This document shows, piece by piece, positions 21,301-34,559 of a DNA stretch of 64,000 bases (position 1 is the stretch's first letter; each line of letters begins with the position of its first letter). Under the pieces are notes generated by a model. It was not told where the DNA came from. It did not search any database and worked only from the letters and a program-made list of their open reading frames with translations. The stretch is taken from positions 744,001 to 808,000 of the forward strand of contig NW_026970820.1 in NCBI RefSeq assembly GCF_963678635.1, written 5' to 3'. The stretch comes from Symsagittifera roscoffensis (Eukaryota; Xenacoelomorpha; Acoela; Convolutidae). Made by a program: the position numbers and the translations under genes.

Positions 21301-23514
21301 CACCCTCAAGGTCACGTGTGTGATTTTTGTTTTTGGTATTTTCTGAAAACAAAAGAGAGCGTGGTCATGCATCTACATCATGTGCCCAAGCAAATACGTG
21401 GACTTCTACGCATTCCCATTCGCAATGCGCCCATCGGGCTCAAATGCCAATGCTCAATTAATTTTGCCAGGTGAAAAAAAAATTATTTAAAAAGTTCTGC
21501 TAAACTTTATTTTAAACTACCACCAAAAAACGCAAAGATTTCAAAGTGTAAAACAATCAAATTTTTGCCAATACCGGGCTTGCAATGAGACTGATGTTGA
21601 CAAAAGTAAAATAGAAAATGTAGAAAATGGAAAGAAAAAAATTGTTCAAAATAAGAACGCAACATCAAAAACTTATTTGATCTCCGCTCAAATCATAATT
21701 CAGATCAGGCTGATTTCAGATTTTAAGCGTAGAATTTACGTTTACGGCTGCTCCCTCTACAGGTCCCAGAGGGACCGAGTGAGCATCCTACCTCGATCCA
21801 GGTTAACGGATAGTTGTTCTTAATTTTTCACAATTTTTTTTTCTCTAATGCTTGTTTTCACTTCCTCATGAGAAGCTGTATTAATTTTTAAAAAATTTAT
21901 TTTATCCATCAATGCTTCCAAGAACAACTGATTTTAGGCGATTACAAATGCGGTTGTTGAAACTAGTAAGGGATAATGATGAGAAAAATTGTAAGTTTTC
22001 AAATGAATTTAAAAACAGTTTTTTTCCTTTTTTTCTTTTGTAAATCGGGAGAAATGAATCAGTTTTTTTTAAGTTTTCCTCGCACCACCCACTGTTCCTA
22101 AGTAATGAAGATTCCTGTTCTAGCCGTTATAACACTTTGGCAGAAAAAACATCAATATGATGTAAAATGTTTTGAAAAAGAGAAAAATTTAAACATTATG
22201 TTTTTTAAAAAAAAAATCAAAAAATTGTAATTTTCAAAATTGAAAAAAAGTAAAAGTTAATTGCATATTACGATTCACCGTACCCAACTTAGTGGGTATA
22301 GCATTTTAAATTACCAAAAAATGTTGAAAATTGTAGATTTTATGAAGTTTTCATTTTGGCTATTTTTCCTTGTCGCCTCCACTCAAGGCACCTTTGAGCC
22401 AACTTGAGAAACTGGAACCTAAACAAGCTATACAGATAAGTCTCAATGAGCCATTTTCAGCGTGATAACACGCCTGGAAGAAAAAAAACTCCAGAAAAGA
22501 AAGAAAATTTTGAACTTTAACCTTTTTTCTTCTTCAAATGGCGATACTTAGAATAATTTTTCATCTGAAAAGTTCAAAAAAAATCAAAAAATTCAAATTT
22601 TGAAAATTTTTTTAAAAAATCTCATCAGTCTGTTTATTGGAGTCTTCGAGGTTTTGAGAGATCTTATCTGGCGGCTAACAACAAAAGGATCATTTATTAT
22701 AAAAATTTGAGAAAGGTCAAAAAAACATGTTTTTTCGACTTTTTTGACAGAATTTCGAAAGCAATATCTTGGCAAAAAACAAGAATGAGGGCCTAAAATT
22801 AGTACAAACAGTACTCCCACATAAGGTACATTAGGTTGGAAACAAAAAATTTACTCTGACTCAAAAATCGTTTTTTAACTTTATTTCTGAACAAGAAATT
22901 GAAAAGAAATCAAAAACTTAAAAATTTTTTGAAAAAAATGATTGTTTTGAAAAAGTGCCAATTTTTAGCTGAAACTTTTCATTTTAGCTAATAAAGCCAG
23001 AGCAAGGACCTTTAAGCTCAAATAAATTAATTATGCAAATTATTTTCAAGTTTTTTCGTTAAAGCCTTTTATTTTGAAAAAGTATTCAAAAATGGGTAAA
23101 AAAAAGTCAAAAAAATCAATTTTCTCCGATTCAAAAAACTCCACTACCATGATGATTAGTGCGTTAGATAGGACTGCTGAGATCAATTTAGACGTTCTTT
23201 CATAAGTATATCAAAATTTTTACTTATTTTTGAGAATTAAGCAAAATAAAAACTTTTCCCAAATTGGGCAAAAAGCCCAAATTAGCCCAAACACCTGTTA
23301 AAAATTGTTGGGTCAAAAAATCACAAAAGGAAACCCCTATTCGTTTGAAATTTTAGGGCCGCATGCAAAAAATTAGACCAATCTAACCTGACAATTTCGA
23401 GAATCAACTTTTTTGTCAAAATTCTCTAAAGACCAATTTAGGGAGATTACTTGTACCGGTGGGGGCCCTACCCCACCTAAAAAATTTTTGAAATGCTGGA
23501 ACGCGGCCACCTAG
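21301..23514 (+). repeat. U satellite unit U9 (type A start, L end)
   Basis: Full 2214-bp mosaic: the first ~120 bp equal U5/U11 (GTGTGTGATT, ATCTACATCATGTGCCC), and from about 21470 it follows U18. Core hairpin 21762-21776, terminal hairpin 23458-23477. The +127 hairpin is broken (CCCATCGGGCTC). Confidence 0.92.
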
Positions 23515-25730
23515 CACCCTCAAGGTCACGTGACCTATTTTTGTTTTGGGAATTTTCTGAAACCAAAAGAGAGCCTGGTCATGCATCGACATCACATCAT
23601 GTGCTCAAGCAAATACGTGGACTTCTACGCATTCCCATTCGCAGTGCGCCCTTCGGGCGCAAATGCCAATGCTCAATTAATTTCGGCTGGTGAAAATTTT
23701 TTAAAGAAAAATTCTGATAAATTTTAACTTAAACTACCATCAAAAAACGCAAAGATTTCAAAGTGTGAAACAATCAAGTTTTTGCTATTACCGGGCATGT
23801 AGTGAGACTGAATCCGGCAAAATAAATTGAAAAATGAAGGAAATGGAAAGAAAAAAATTGTTCAAAATAAGAACGCAACATCAAAAACTTATTTGATCTC
23901 CGCTAAGGTCATAATTCCGATCAGGCTGATTTCAGATTTTAAGCGTACAATTTACGGTTACGGCTGCTCCCTCTACAGGTCCCAGAGGGACCGAGTGAGC
24001 ATCCTACCTCGATCCAGGTTAACGGATAGTTGTACTTAATTTTTCACAAATTTTTTTTTCACTAATGCTTGTTTTCATTTCCTCATGAGAAGCTGAATTA
24101 ATTTTAAAAAAATTGATTTTATTAATCAATGCTTCCAAGAACAACTGATGTTAGGCGGTTGCAAATGCGGTTGCTGAAAACTAGTAAGGGATAATGATGA
24201 GAAAAATTGTAAGTTTTCAAATGAATTTAAAAACAGTTTTTTTCTTTTTTCTTTTGTAAATCGGGAGAAATGAATCATTTTTTTTAAAGTTTTCCTCGCA
24301 CCAACCACTGTTCTTAAGTAATGAAGATTCCTGTTCTAGCCGTTTATAACACTTTGGCAGAAAAAACATCAATATGATGTAAAATGTTTTAAAAAAGAGA
24401 AAAATTTAAAAATTATGTTTTTTTTTTTTAAAATCAAAAATTTGTAATTTTCAAAATTGAAAAAAAGTGAAAATTAATTGCATATTACAATTCAGCGTAC
24501 CCATTTTAGTGGGTATAGCATTTTGAATCACCAAAAAATGTTAAAAATTGTAGATTTTATGAAGTTTTCATTTTGGCTATTTTTCCTTGTCGCCTCCACT
24601 TAAGGCACTTTTCAGCCAACTTGAGAAACTGGAACCTAAACAAGCTATACAGATAGTCTGAATGAGCCATTTTCAGCGTGATAACAAGCTTGGAAGAAAA
24701 AAAACTGCAGAAAAGAAAGGAAATTTTGAACTTTAACCTTTTTTCTTCTTCAAATGGCGATACTTAGAATAATTTTTCAGCTGAAAAGTTCAAAAAAAAT
24801 CAAAAAATTCAAATTTTGAAAAAATTTTAAAAAAATCTCATCAGTCTGTTTATTGGAGTCTTCGAGGTTTTGGGAGACCTTATCTGGCGGCTAACAACAA
24901 GTGGATCACTTATTTTAAATTTTTGAGAACGGTCAAAAAAACCTGTTTTTACGATTTTTTAGACAGAATTCCGAAAGCAATATCTTGGCTAAAAACAAAA
25001 ATGAGGGCCTAAAAATAGTACAAACAGTACTCCCACATAAAGTACATTAGGTTGGAAAGAAGAAATTGACTCTGATTCAAAAATCGTTTTATAACTTTAT
25101 TTCTGAACAAAAAATTGTATAAAAATCAAAAACTGAAAAATTTTTTGAAAAAAATGATTGTTTTGAAAAAGTGCCAATTTTTAGCTGAAACTTTTCATTT
25201 TAGCTAAAAAAGCCAGAGCAAGGCCCTTTAAGCTCAATTAAATTAATATAGCAAATTGTTTTCAAGTTTTTTCGTTAAGAGCTTTCATTTTGAAAGAGTA
25301 TTCAAAAATGGGTAAAAAAAAGTCAAAAAAATCAATTTTCTCAGATTCAAAAACCTCCACCACCATGATGATTAGTTCGCTAGATAGGACTGCTGAAACC
25401 AATTTAGACGTATTTTCATAAGTATATCAAAATTTTTATTTATTTTTGAGAATTAAGCAAAATAAAAACTTTTCCCAAATTGGGCAAAAAGCCCAAATTA
25501 GCCCAAACACCTGTTAAAAATTGTTGGGTCGAAAAATCACAAAAGGAAACCCCTATTCGTTTGACATTTTAGGGCCGCATGCAAAAAATTAGACCAATCT
25601 AACCTGACAATTTCGAGAATCAACTTTTTTGTCAAAATTCTCTAAAGACCAATTTAGGGAGATTACTTGTACCGGTGGGGGCCCTACCCCACCTAAAAAA
25701 TTTTTGAAATGCTGGAACGCGGCCACCTAG
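23515..25730 (+). repeat. U satellite unit U10 (type A start, L end)
   Basis: Full 2216-bp copy of U6, with no difference seen by eye and offset 8862. It is preceded by a U unit, whereas U6 is preceded by I1, so the shared segment starts at CTAG. Core hairpin 23978-23992, terminal hairpin 25674-25693. Confidence 0.92.
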
Positions 25731-27939
25731 CACCCTCAAGGTCACGTGTGTGATTTTTGTTTTTGGTATTTTCTGAAAACAAAAGAGAGCGTGGTCATGC
25801 ATCTACATCATGTGCCCAAGCAAATACGTGGACTTCTACGCATTCCCATTCGCAAGGCGCCCTTCGGGCGCAAATGCCAAGGCTCAATTAATTTTGCCAG
25901 GTGAAAATGTTTTAAAGAAAAATTCTGATGAATTTCAACTTAAACTACCACCAAAAAACGCAAAGTTTTCAAAGTGTGAAACAATCAAGTTTTTGGTAAT
26001 ACCGGGCATGCAGAGAGACTGATTTGGGCAAAAATAAAATGGAAAATGAAGGAAATGGAAAGAAAAAAATTGTTCAAAATAAGAACGCATTATCAAAAAT
26101 TATTTGATCTCCGCCAATGTCATAATTCCGATCAGGCTGATTTCAGATTTTAAGCGTAGGGTTTACAGTTACGGCTGCTCTCTCTACAGGTCCCAGAGGG
26201 ACCGAGTGAGCATCCTACCTCGATCCAGGATAACGGATAGTTGTTTTAAGTTTTTCACAATTTTTTTTACACTAATGCTTGTTTTCACTTCCTCATGAGA
26301 AGCTGTATAATTTTTTAGAAAAATTGATTTTAATAATCAATGCTTCCAAGAACAACTGATGTTAGGCGGTTACAAATGAGGTTGGTGAAAAGTAGTAAGG
26401 GATAATGATGAGAAAAATAGCAAGTTTTCAAATGAATTTAAAAACAGTTTTTTTCTTTTTTTCTTTTGTAAATCGGGAGAAACGAATCAGTTTTTTTAAA
26501 GTTTTCCTGGCACCACCCACTGTTATTAAATAATGAAGATTCATGTTCTAGCCGTTAATAACAATTTGGCAGAAAAAACATCAATATGATGTAAAATGTT
26601 TTAAAAAAGAGAAAAATTTAAAAATTATGTTTTTTTTAGAAAAAAAAAATTGTAATTTTCAAAATTGAAAAAAAGTGAAAATTAATTGCCTATTACGATT
26701 CAGCGTACCCAATTTAGTGGGTCTAGCATTTTAAATTACCAAAAAACGTTGAAAATTGTAGATTTTATGAAGTTTTCATTTTGGCTATTTTTCCTTGTCG
26801 CCTCCACTTAAGGCACCTTTGAGCCAACTTGAGAAACTGAAACCTAAACAAGCTACACAGATGTTCTGAATGAGCCATTTTCAGCTTGATAACACGCCAA
26901 GAAGAAAAAAAACTGTAGAAAAGAATGAAAACTTTGAACTTTAACCTTTTTTCTTCTTCAAATGGCGTTACTTAGAATAATTTTTCAGGTGAAAAGTTGA
27001 AAAAAAATCAAAAAATTCAAATTTTGAAAAAATTTTAAAAAAATCTCATCAGTCTGTTTATTGGAGTCTTCGAGATTTTGGGAGACCTTATCTGGTGGCT
27101 AACAACAAGTGGATCACTTATTTTAAAATTTCGAGAAAGGTCAAAAAAACATGTTTTTTCGATTTTTTTGACAGAATTCCGAAAGCAATATCTTGGCTTA
27201 AAACAAAAATGAGGGCCTAAAATTAGTACAAACAGCACTCCCACATAAAGTACATTAGGTTGGAAACAAAAAATTGACTCTGACTCAAAAATCGTTTTTA
27301 AACTTTATTTCTGAACAAAAAATTGTAAAAAAATCAAAAATTTAATTTTTTTTTGAAAAAAATGATTGTTTTGAAAAAGTGCCAATTTTTAGCTGAAACT
27401 TTTCATTTTAGCTAAGAAAGCCAGAGCAATGCCCTTTAAGCTCTAATAAATTAATAAACCAAATTGTTTTCAAGTTTTTTCGTCAAAGGTTTTTATTTTG
27501 AAAAAGTATTCAAAAATGGGTAAAAAAAAGTCAAAAAAATCAATTTTCTCCGATTCAAAAAACTCCACTACCATGATGATTAGTGCGTTAGATAGGACTG
27601 CTGAGATCAAATTAGACGTTCTTTCATAAGTATATCAAAATTTTTACTTATTTTTGAGAATTAGGCAAAATAAAAACTTTTCCCAAATTGGGCAAAAAGC
27701 CCAAATTAGCCCAAACACCTGTTAAAAATTGTTGGGTCAAAAAGTCACAAAAGAAAACCCCTATTCGTTTGCCATTTTAGGGCCGCATGCAAAAAATTAG
27801 ACCAATCTAACCTGACAATTTCGAGAATCGACTTTTTTGCAAAATTTCTCTATAGTCCATTTGAGGGATATTACTTGTACCGGTGGGGGCCCCTACCCCA
27901 CCTCAAAAAATTTTGTAATGCTGGAACGCGGCCACCTAG
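25731..27939 (+). repeat. U satellite unit U11 (type A start, M end)
   Basis: Full 2209-bp unit, nearly identical to U5 until about 27720; scattered single differences occur (for example GCCAATG for GCTAATG near 26114). The terminal block has the M allele where U5 has L. Core hairpin 26189-26203, terminal hairpin 27882-27902. Confidence 0.92.
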
Positions 27940-30140
27940 CACAATCAGGTACTAGTGGCTTGTTTTGAGTTTTTAGTAATTTCTGGAACCAAAAGAGAGT
28001 GTCGTCAAGCAACGACATCATGTGCTCAAGCAAATACGTGGACTTCTACGCATTCCCATTCGCAATGCGCCCTTCGGGCGCAAATGCCAATGCTCAATTA
28101 ATTTTGCCGGGTGAACACTTTTTAAAGAAAAATTCTGATAAATTTTAACTTAAACTACCACCATAAAACGAAAACATTTCAAAGTGTGAAACAATCAAGT
28201 TTTTGCTAATACCGGGAATGCAGTGAGACTAATTTCGGCAAAAATAAAATGGAAAATGAAAGAAAAGGAAAGAAAAAAATTGTTCAAAATAAGAACGCAA
28301 CATCAAAAACTTATTTGATTTCCGCTTATGTCAGAATTCCGATCAGGCTGATTTCAGATTTTAAGCATAGAATTTACGGTTACGGCTGCTCCCTCTACAG
28401 GTCCCAGAGGGACCGAGTGAGCATCCTACCTCGATCCAGGATACCGGATAGTTGTTTTTAATTTTTCACAAAATTTTTTTTCACTATTGCTTTTTTGCAT
28501 TTCCCCATGAGAAGCTGTATGAATTTTAAAAAAATTGATTTTATTAATCAAGGCTTCCAAGAACAACTGATGTTAGGCGGTTACAAATGCGGTTGGTGAA
28601 AACTAGTAAGGGATAATGATGAGAAAAATTGTAAGTTTTCAAATGATTTTAAAAAGAGTTTTTTTCTTTTGTAAATCGGGAGAAGTGAATCAGTTTTTTT
28701 TTAAGTTTTCCTCGCACCACCCACTGTTCTTAAGTATTGAAGATTCCTGTTCTAGCCGTTTAAAACACTTTGGCAGAAAAAACATAAATATGATGTAAAA
28801 TGTTTTTAAAAAAGAAAAATTATGTTTTTAAAAAAAAAAATCAAAAACTTGTAATTTTCAAAATTGAAAAAAAGTGAAAATTAATTGCATATTACGCTTC
28901 AGCGTACCCATTTTAGTGGGTCTAGCTTTTTAAATTACCAAAAAATATTGAAAATTGTAGATTTTATGAAGTTTTCTTTTTGGCTATTTTTCCTTGTCGC
29001 CTCCACATAAGGCACCTTTGAGCCAACTTGAGAAACTGGAACCTAAACAAGCTATACAGATAGTCTGAATGAGCCTTTTCCAATGTGATAACACGCCTGG
29101 AAGAAAAAAAAACTCCAGAAAAGAAAGAAAATTTTGAACTTTAACCTTTTTTCTTCTTCAAATGGCGATACTTAGAATAATTTTTCAGCTGAAAAGTTCA
29201 AAAAAAATCAAAAAATTCAAATTTTGAAAAAATTTTAAAAAAAATCTCATCAGTCTGTTTATTGGAGTCTTCGAGGTTTTGGGAGATCTTATCTGGCGGC
29301 TAATAACAAAATGTTCACTTATTATAAAAATTTGAGAAAGGTCAAAAAAACATGTTTTTTCGATTTTTTTGACTGAATTCCGAAAGCAATATCTTGGCTA
29401 AAAACAAAAATGAGGGCCTAAAATTAGTACAAACAGTACTCCCACATAAAGTACATTAGGTTGGAAACAAAAAATTGACTCTGACTCAAAAATCGTTTTT
29501 TAACTTTATTTCTGAACAAAAAATTGTAAAAAAATCAAAAATTAAAAAATTTTTTGAAAAAAACGATTGTTTTGAAAAAGTGCCAATTTTTAGCTGAAAC
29601 TTTTCATTTTAGCTAAGAAAGCCAGATCAACGTTCTTTAAGCTCAAATAATTTAATTAAGCAAAATATTTTCAAGTTTTTTCGTTAAAGGCTTTTATTTT
29701 GAAAAAGTATTCAAAAATGGGTAAAAAAAAGTCAAAAAAATTAATTTTCTCAGATTGAAAAACCTCCACTGCCATGATGATTAGTTCGTTCGATAGGACT
29801 ACTGAGATCAATTTAGACGTATTTTCATAAGTATATCAAAATTTTTATTTATTTTTGAGAATTAAGCAAAATAAAAACTTTTCCCAAATTGGGCAAAAAG
29901 CCCAAATTAGCCCAAACACCTGTTAAAAATTGTTGGGTCAAAAAATCACAAAAGGAAACCCCTATTCGTTTGACATTTTAGGGCCGCATGCAAAAAATTA
30001 GACCATTCTAACCTGACAATTTCGAGAATCGACTTTTTTGCAAAATTTCTCTATAGTCCATTTGAGGGATATTACTTGTACCGGTGGGGGCCCCTACCCC
30101 ACCTCAAAAAATTTTGTAATGCTGGAACGCGGCCACCTAG
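27940..30140 (+). repeat. U satellite unit U12 (type B start, M end)
   Basis: The shortest full U copy (2201 bp). From about 28100 it is a close copy of U3, with small deletions in A/T runs near 28660 and 28810. The start (GTGGCTTGTTTTGAG) is different from that of U3. Core hairpin 28400-28414, terminal hairpin 30083-30103. Confidence 0.92.
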
Positions 30141-32351
30141 CACCCTCAAGGTCACGTGTTGGATTTTTGTTTTTGGTATTTTCTGAAACCAAAAGAGAGC
30201 ATCGTCATGCATCGACATCATGTGCTCAAGCAAATACGTGGTCTTCTATGCATTCCCATCCGCAATGCGCCCTTCGGGCGCAAATGCCAATGCTCAATTA
30301 ATTTTGCCAGGTGAAAATTTTTTAAAGAAAAATTCTGCTAAATTTTAACTTAAACTACCACCAAAAAACGCAACGATTTCAAAGTGTGAAACAATCAAGT
30401 TTTTGCTAATACCGGGCATGCAGTGAGACTGATTTCGGCAAAATTAAATTGAAAAATGAAGGAAATGGAAAGAAAAAAAATTGTTCAAAATAAGAACGCA
30501 TTATCAAAAACTTATTTGATCTGCGCTAATGTCATAATTCCGATCAGGCTGATTTCAGATTTTAAGCGTAGGGCTTACAGTTACGGCTGCTCTCTCTACA
30601 GGTCCCAGAGGGACCGAGTGAGCATCCTACCTCGATCCAGGATAACGGATAGTTGTTTTTAGTTTTTCACAATTTTTTTTTCACTAATGCTTGTTTTCAC
30701 TTCCTCATTAGAAGCTGTATAAATTTTTAGAAAAACTGATTTTAATAATCAATGCTTCCAAGAACAACTGATGTTAGGCGGTTACAAATGCGGTTGGTGA
30801 AAAGTAGTAAGGGATAATGATGAGAAAAATTGCAAGTTTTCAAATGAATTTAAGAACAGTTTTTTTCTTTTTTTCTTTTGTAAATCGGGAGAAATGAATC
30901 AGTTTTTTTTTAGTTTTCCTCGCACCAACCACTGTTATTAAATATAGAAGATTCATGTTCTAGCCGTTAATAACAATTTGGCAGAAAAAACATCAATATG
31001 ATGTAAAATGTTTTAAAAAAGAGAAAAATTTAAAAATTATGTTTTTTTTTTAGAAAAAAAAAATTGTAATTTTCAAAATTGAAAAAAAGTGAAAATTAAT
31101 TGCCTATTACGGTTCAGCGTACCCAATTTAGTGGGTCTAGCATTTTAAATTACCAAAAAACGTTGAAAATTGTAGATTTTATGAAGTTTTCATTTTGGCT
31201 ATTTTCCTTGTCGCCTCCACTTAAGGCACCTTTGAGCCAACTTGAGAAACTGGAACCTAAACAAGCTACACAGATAGTCTGAATGAGCCATTTTCAGCTT
31301 GAAAACACGCCTGGAAGAAAAAAAACTGTAGAAAAGAATGAAAATTTTGAACTTTAACCTTTTTTCTTCTTCAAATGGCAATACTTAGAAAAAATTTTCA
31401 GCTGAAAAGTTCAAAAAAAATCAAAAAATTCAAATTTTGAAAAAAATTTAAAAAAATCTCATCATTCTGTTTATTGGAGTCTTCGAGGTTTTGGAAGACC
31501 TTATCTGGCGGCTAACAACAAGTGGATCACTTATTTTAAAATTTTGAGAAAGGTCAAAAAAACATGTTTTTTCGACTTTTTTGACAGAATTTCGAAAGCA
31601 ATATCTTGGCTAAAAACAAGAATGAGGGCCTAAAGTTAGTACAAACAGTACTCCCACATAAGGTACATTATGTTGGAAACAAAAAATTTACTCTGACTCA
31701 AAAATCGTTTTTTAACTTTATTTCTGAACAAGAAATTGAAAAGAAATCAAAAACTTAAAAATTTTTTGAAAAAAATGATTGTTTTGAAAAAGTGCCAATT
31801 TTTAGCTGAAACTTTTCATTTTAGCTAATAAAGCCAGAGCAATGCCCTTTAAGCTCAAATAAATTAATTATGCAAATTATTTTCAAGTTTTTTCGTTAAA
31901 GCCTTTTATTTTGAAAAAGTATTCAAAAATGGGTAAAAAAAAGTCAAAAAAATCAATTTTCTCCGATTCAAAAACCTCCACTACCATGATGATTAGTGCG
32001 TTAGATAGGACTGCTGAGATCAATTTAGACGTTTTTTCATAAGTATATCGAAATTTTTACTTATTTTTGAGAATTAAGCAAAATAAAAACTTTTCCCAAA
32101 TTGGGCAAAAAGCCCAAATTAGCCCAAACACCTGTTAAAAATTGTTGGGTCAAAAAATCACAAAAGGAAACCCCTATTCGTTTGACATTTTAGGGCCGCA
32201 TGCAAAAAATTAGACCAATCTAACCTGACAATTTCGAGAATCGACTTTTTTGTCAAAATTCTCTAAAGACCAATTTAGGGAGATTACTTGTACCGGTGGG
32301 GGCCCTACCCCACCTAAAAAATTTTTGAAATGCTGGAACGCGGCCACCTAG
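30141..32351 (+). repeat. U satellite unit U13 (type A start, L end)
   Basis: Full 2211-bp unit. The middle (AGGGCTTACAGTTACGGC, GATTTTAATAATCAATGC) is related to U5/U11, while the 3' half resembles U9 and U14. Core hairpin 30601-30615, terminal hairpin 32295-32314. Confidence 0.92.
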
Positions 32352-34559
32352 CACCCTCAAGGTCACGTGTTGGATTTTTGTTTTTGGTATTTTCTGAAAC
32401 CAAAAGAGAGCGTGGTCATGCATCGACATCATGTGCTCAAGCAAATACGTGGACTTCTACGCATTCCCATTAGCATTGCGCCCTTCGGGCGCAAATGCCA
32501 ATGCTCAATTAATTCTGGCAGGTGAAAATTTTTTAAAGAAAAATTCTGATGATTTTTAACTTAAGCTACCACCAAAAAACGGATAGATTTCAAAGTGTGA
32601 AACAATCAAGTTTTTGCTAATACGGGGCATGTAGTGAGACTGATTTCGGCAAAAATAAAATGGAAAATGAAGGAAATGGAAAGAAAAAAATTGTTCAAAA
32701 TAAGAACGCATTATCAAAAACTTATTTGATCTCCGCTAATGCATAATTCCGATCAAACTGATTCCAGATTTTAAGCGTAGAGTTAACGGTTACGGCTGCT
32801 CCCTCTACAGGTCCCAGAGGGACCGAGTGAGCATCCTACCTCGATCCAGGATAACGGATAGTTGTTTTTAATTTTTCACAAAATTTTTTTCACTAATGCT
32901 TGTTTTCAATACCTCATGAGAAGCTGTATAAATTTTTAAAAAATTGATTTTATTAATCAATGCTTCCAAGAACAACTGATGTTAGGGGTTACAAACGCGG
33001 TTGGTGAAAACTAGTAAGGGATAATGATGAGAAAAATTGTAAGTTTTCAAATGAATTTAAAAACAGTTTTTTTCTTTTTTCTTTTGTAAATCGGGAGAAA
33101 TGAATCAGTTTTTTTTTGTTTTCCTCGCACCACCTACTGTTCTTAAGTAATGAAGATTCCTGTTCTAGCCGTTTATAACACTTTGGCAGAAACAACATCA
33201 ATATGATGTAAAATGTTTTAAAAAAGAGAAAAAATTAAAAATTATGTTTTTTTTTAAAAAAATTCAAAAATTTGTAATTTTCAAAATTGAGAAAAAGTGA
33301 AAATTAATTGCATATTAAGATTCAGCGTACCCAATTTAGTGGGTCTAGCATTTTAAATAACCAAAAAATGTTAAAAATTGTAGATTTTATGAAGTTTTCA
33401 TTCTGGCTATGTTTCCTTGTCGCCTCCACTGAAGGCACCTTTGAGCCAACTTGAGAATCTGGAACGTAAGCAAGCTATGCAGATAGTCTGAATGAGCCAT
33501 TTTTAGCTTGATAACACGCCTGGAAGAAAAAAAATCCAGAAAAGAAAGAAAATTTTGAACTTTAACCTTTTTTCTTCTTCAAATGGCGATACTTAGAATA
33601 ATTTTTCAGCTGAAAAGTTCAAAAAAAATCAAAAAATTCGAATTTTGAAAAATTTTTAAAAAAATCTCATCAGTCTGTTTATTGGAGTCTTCGAGGTTTT
33701 TGGAGATTTTATCTGGCGACTAACAACAAGTGGATCACTTATTTTAAAATTTTGAGAAAGGTCAAAAAAACATGTTTTTTCGACTTTTTTGACAGAATTC
33801 CGAAACAAATATCTTGGCTAAAAACAAGAATGAGGGCCTAAAATTAGTACAAACAGTACTCCCACATAAGGTACATTAGGGTGGAAACAAAAAATTTACT
33901 CTGACTCAATAATCGTTTTTTAACTTTATTTCTGAACAAGAAATTGAAAAGAAATCAAAAACTGAAAATTTTTTTGAAAAAAATGATTGTTTTGAAAAAG
34001 TGTCAATTTTTAGCTGAAACTTTTCATTTTAGCTAAGAAAACCAGAGCAATGCCCTTTAAGCTCAATTAAATTAATATAGCAAACTGTTTTCAAGTTTTT
34101 TCGTTAAAAGCTTTCATTTTGAAAGAGTATTCAAAAATGGGTAAAAAAAAGTCAAAAAAATCAATTTTCTCCGATTCAAAAACCTCCACTACCATGATGA
34201 TTAGTGCGTTAGATAGGACTGCTGAGATCAATTTAGACGTTTTTTCATAAGTATATCAAAATTTTTACTTATTTTTGAGAATTAAGCAAAATAAAAACTT
34301 TTCCCAAATTGGGCAAAAAGCCCAAATTAGCCCAAACACCTGTTAAAAATTGTTGGGTCAAAAAATCACAAAAGGAAACCCCTATTCGTTTGACATTTTA
34401 GGGCCGCATGCAAAAAATTAGACCAATCTAACCTGACAATTTCGAGAATCAACTTTTTTGTCAAAATTCTCTAAAGACCAATTTAGGGAGATTACTTGTA
34501 CCGGTGGGGGCCCTACCCCACCTAAAAAATTTTTGAAATGCTGGAACGCGGCCACCTAG
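32352..34559 (+). repeat. U satellite unit U14 (type A start, L end)
   Basis: Full 2208-bp unit close to U20: shared GAGTTAACGGTTACGG, ATCAAACTGATTCCAG and CTGGCTATGTTTCC. A one-base deletion (GCTAATGCATAATTCC near 32737) shifts the frame of the short ORF seen in other copies. Core hairpin 32810-32824, terminal hairpin 34503-34522. Confidence 0.92.
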
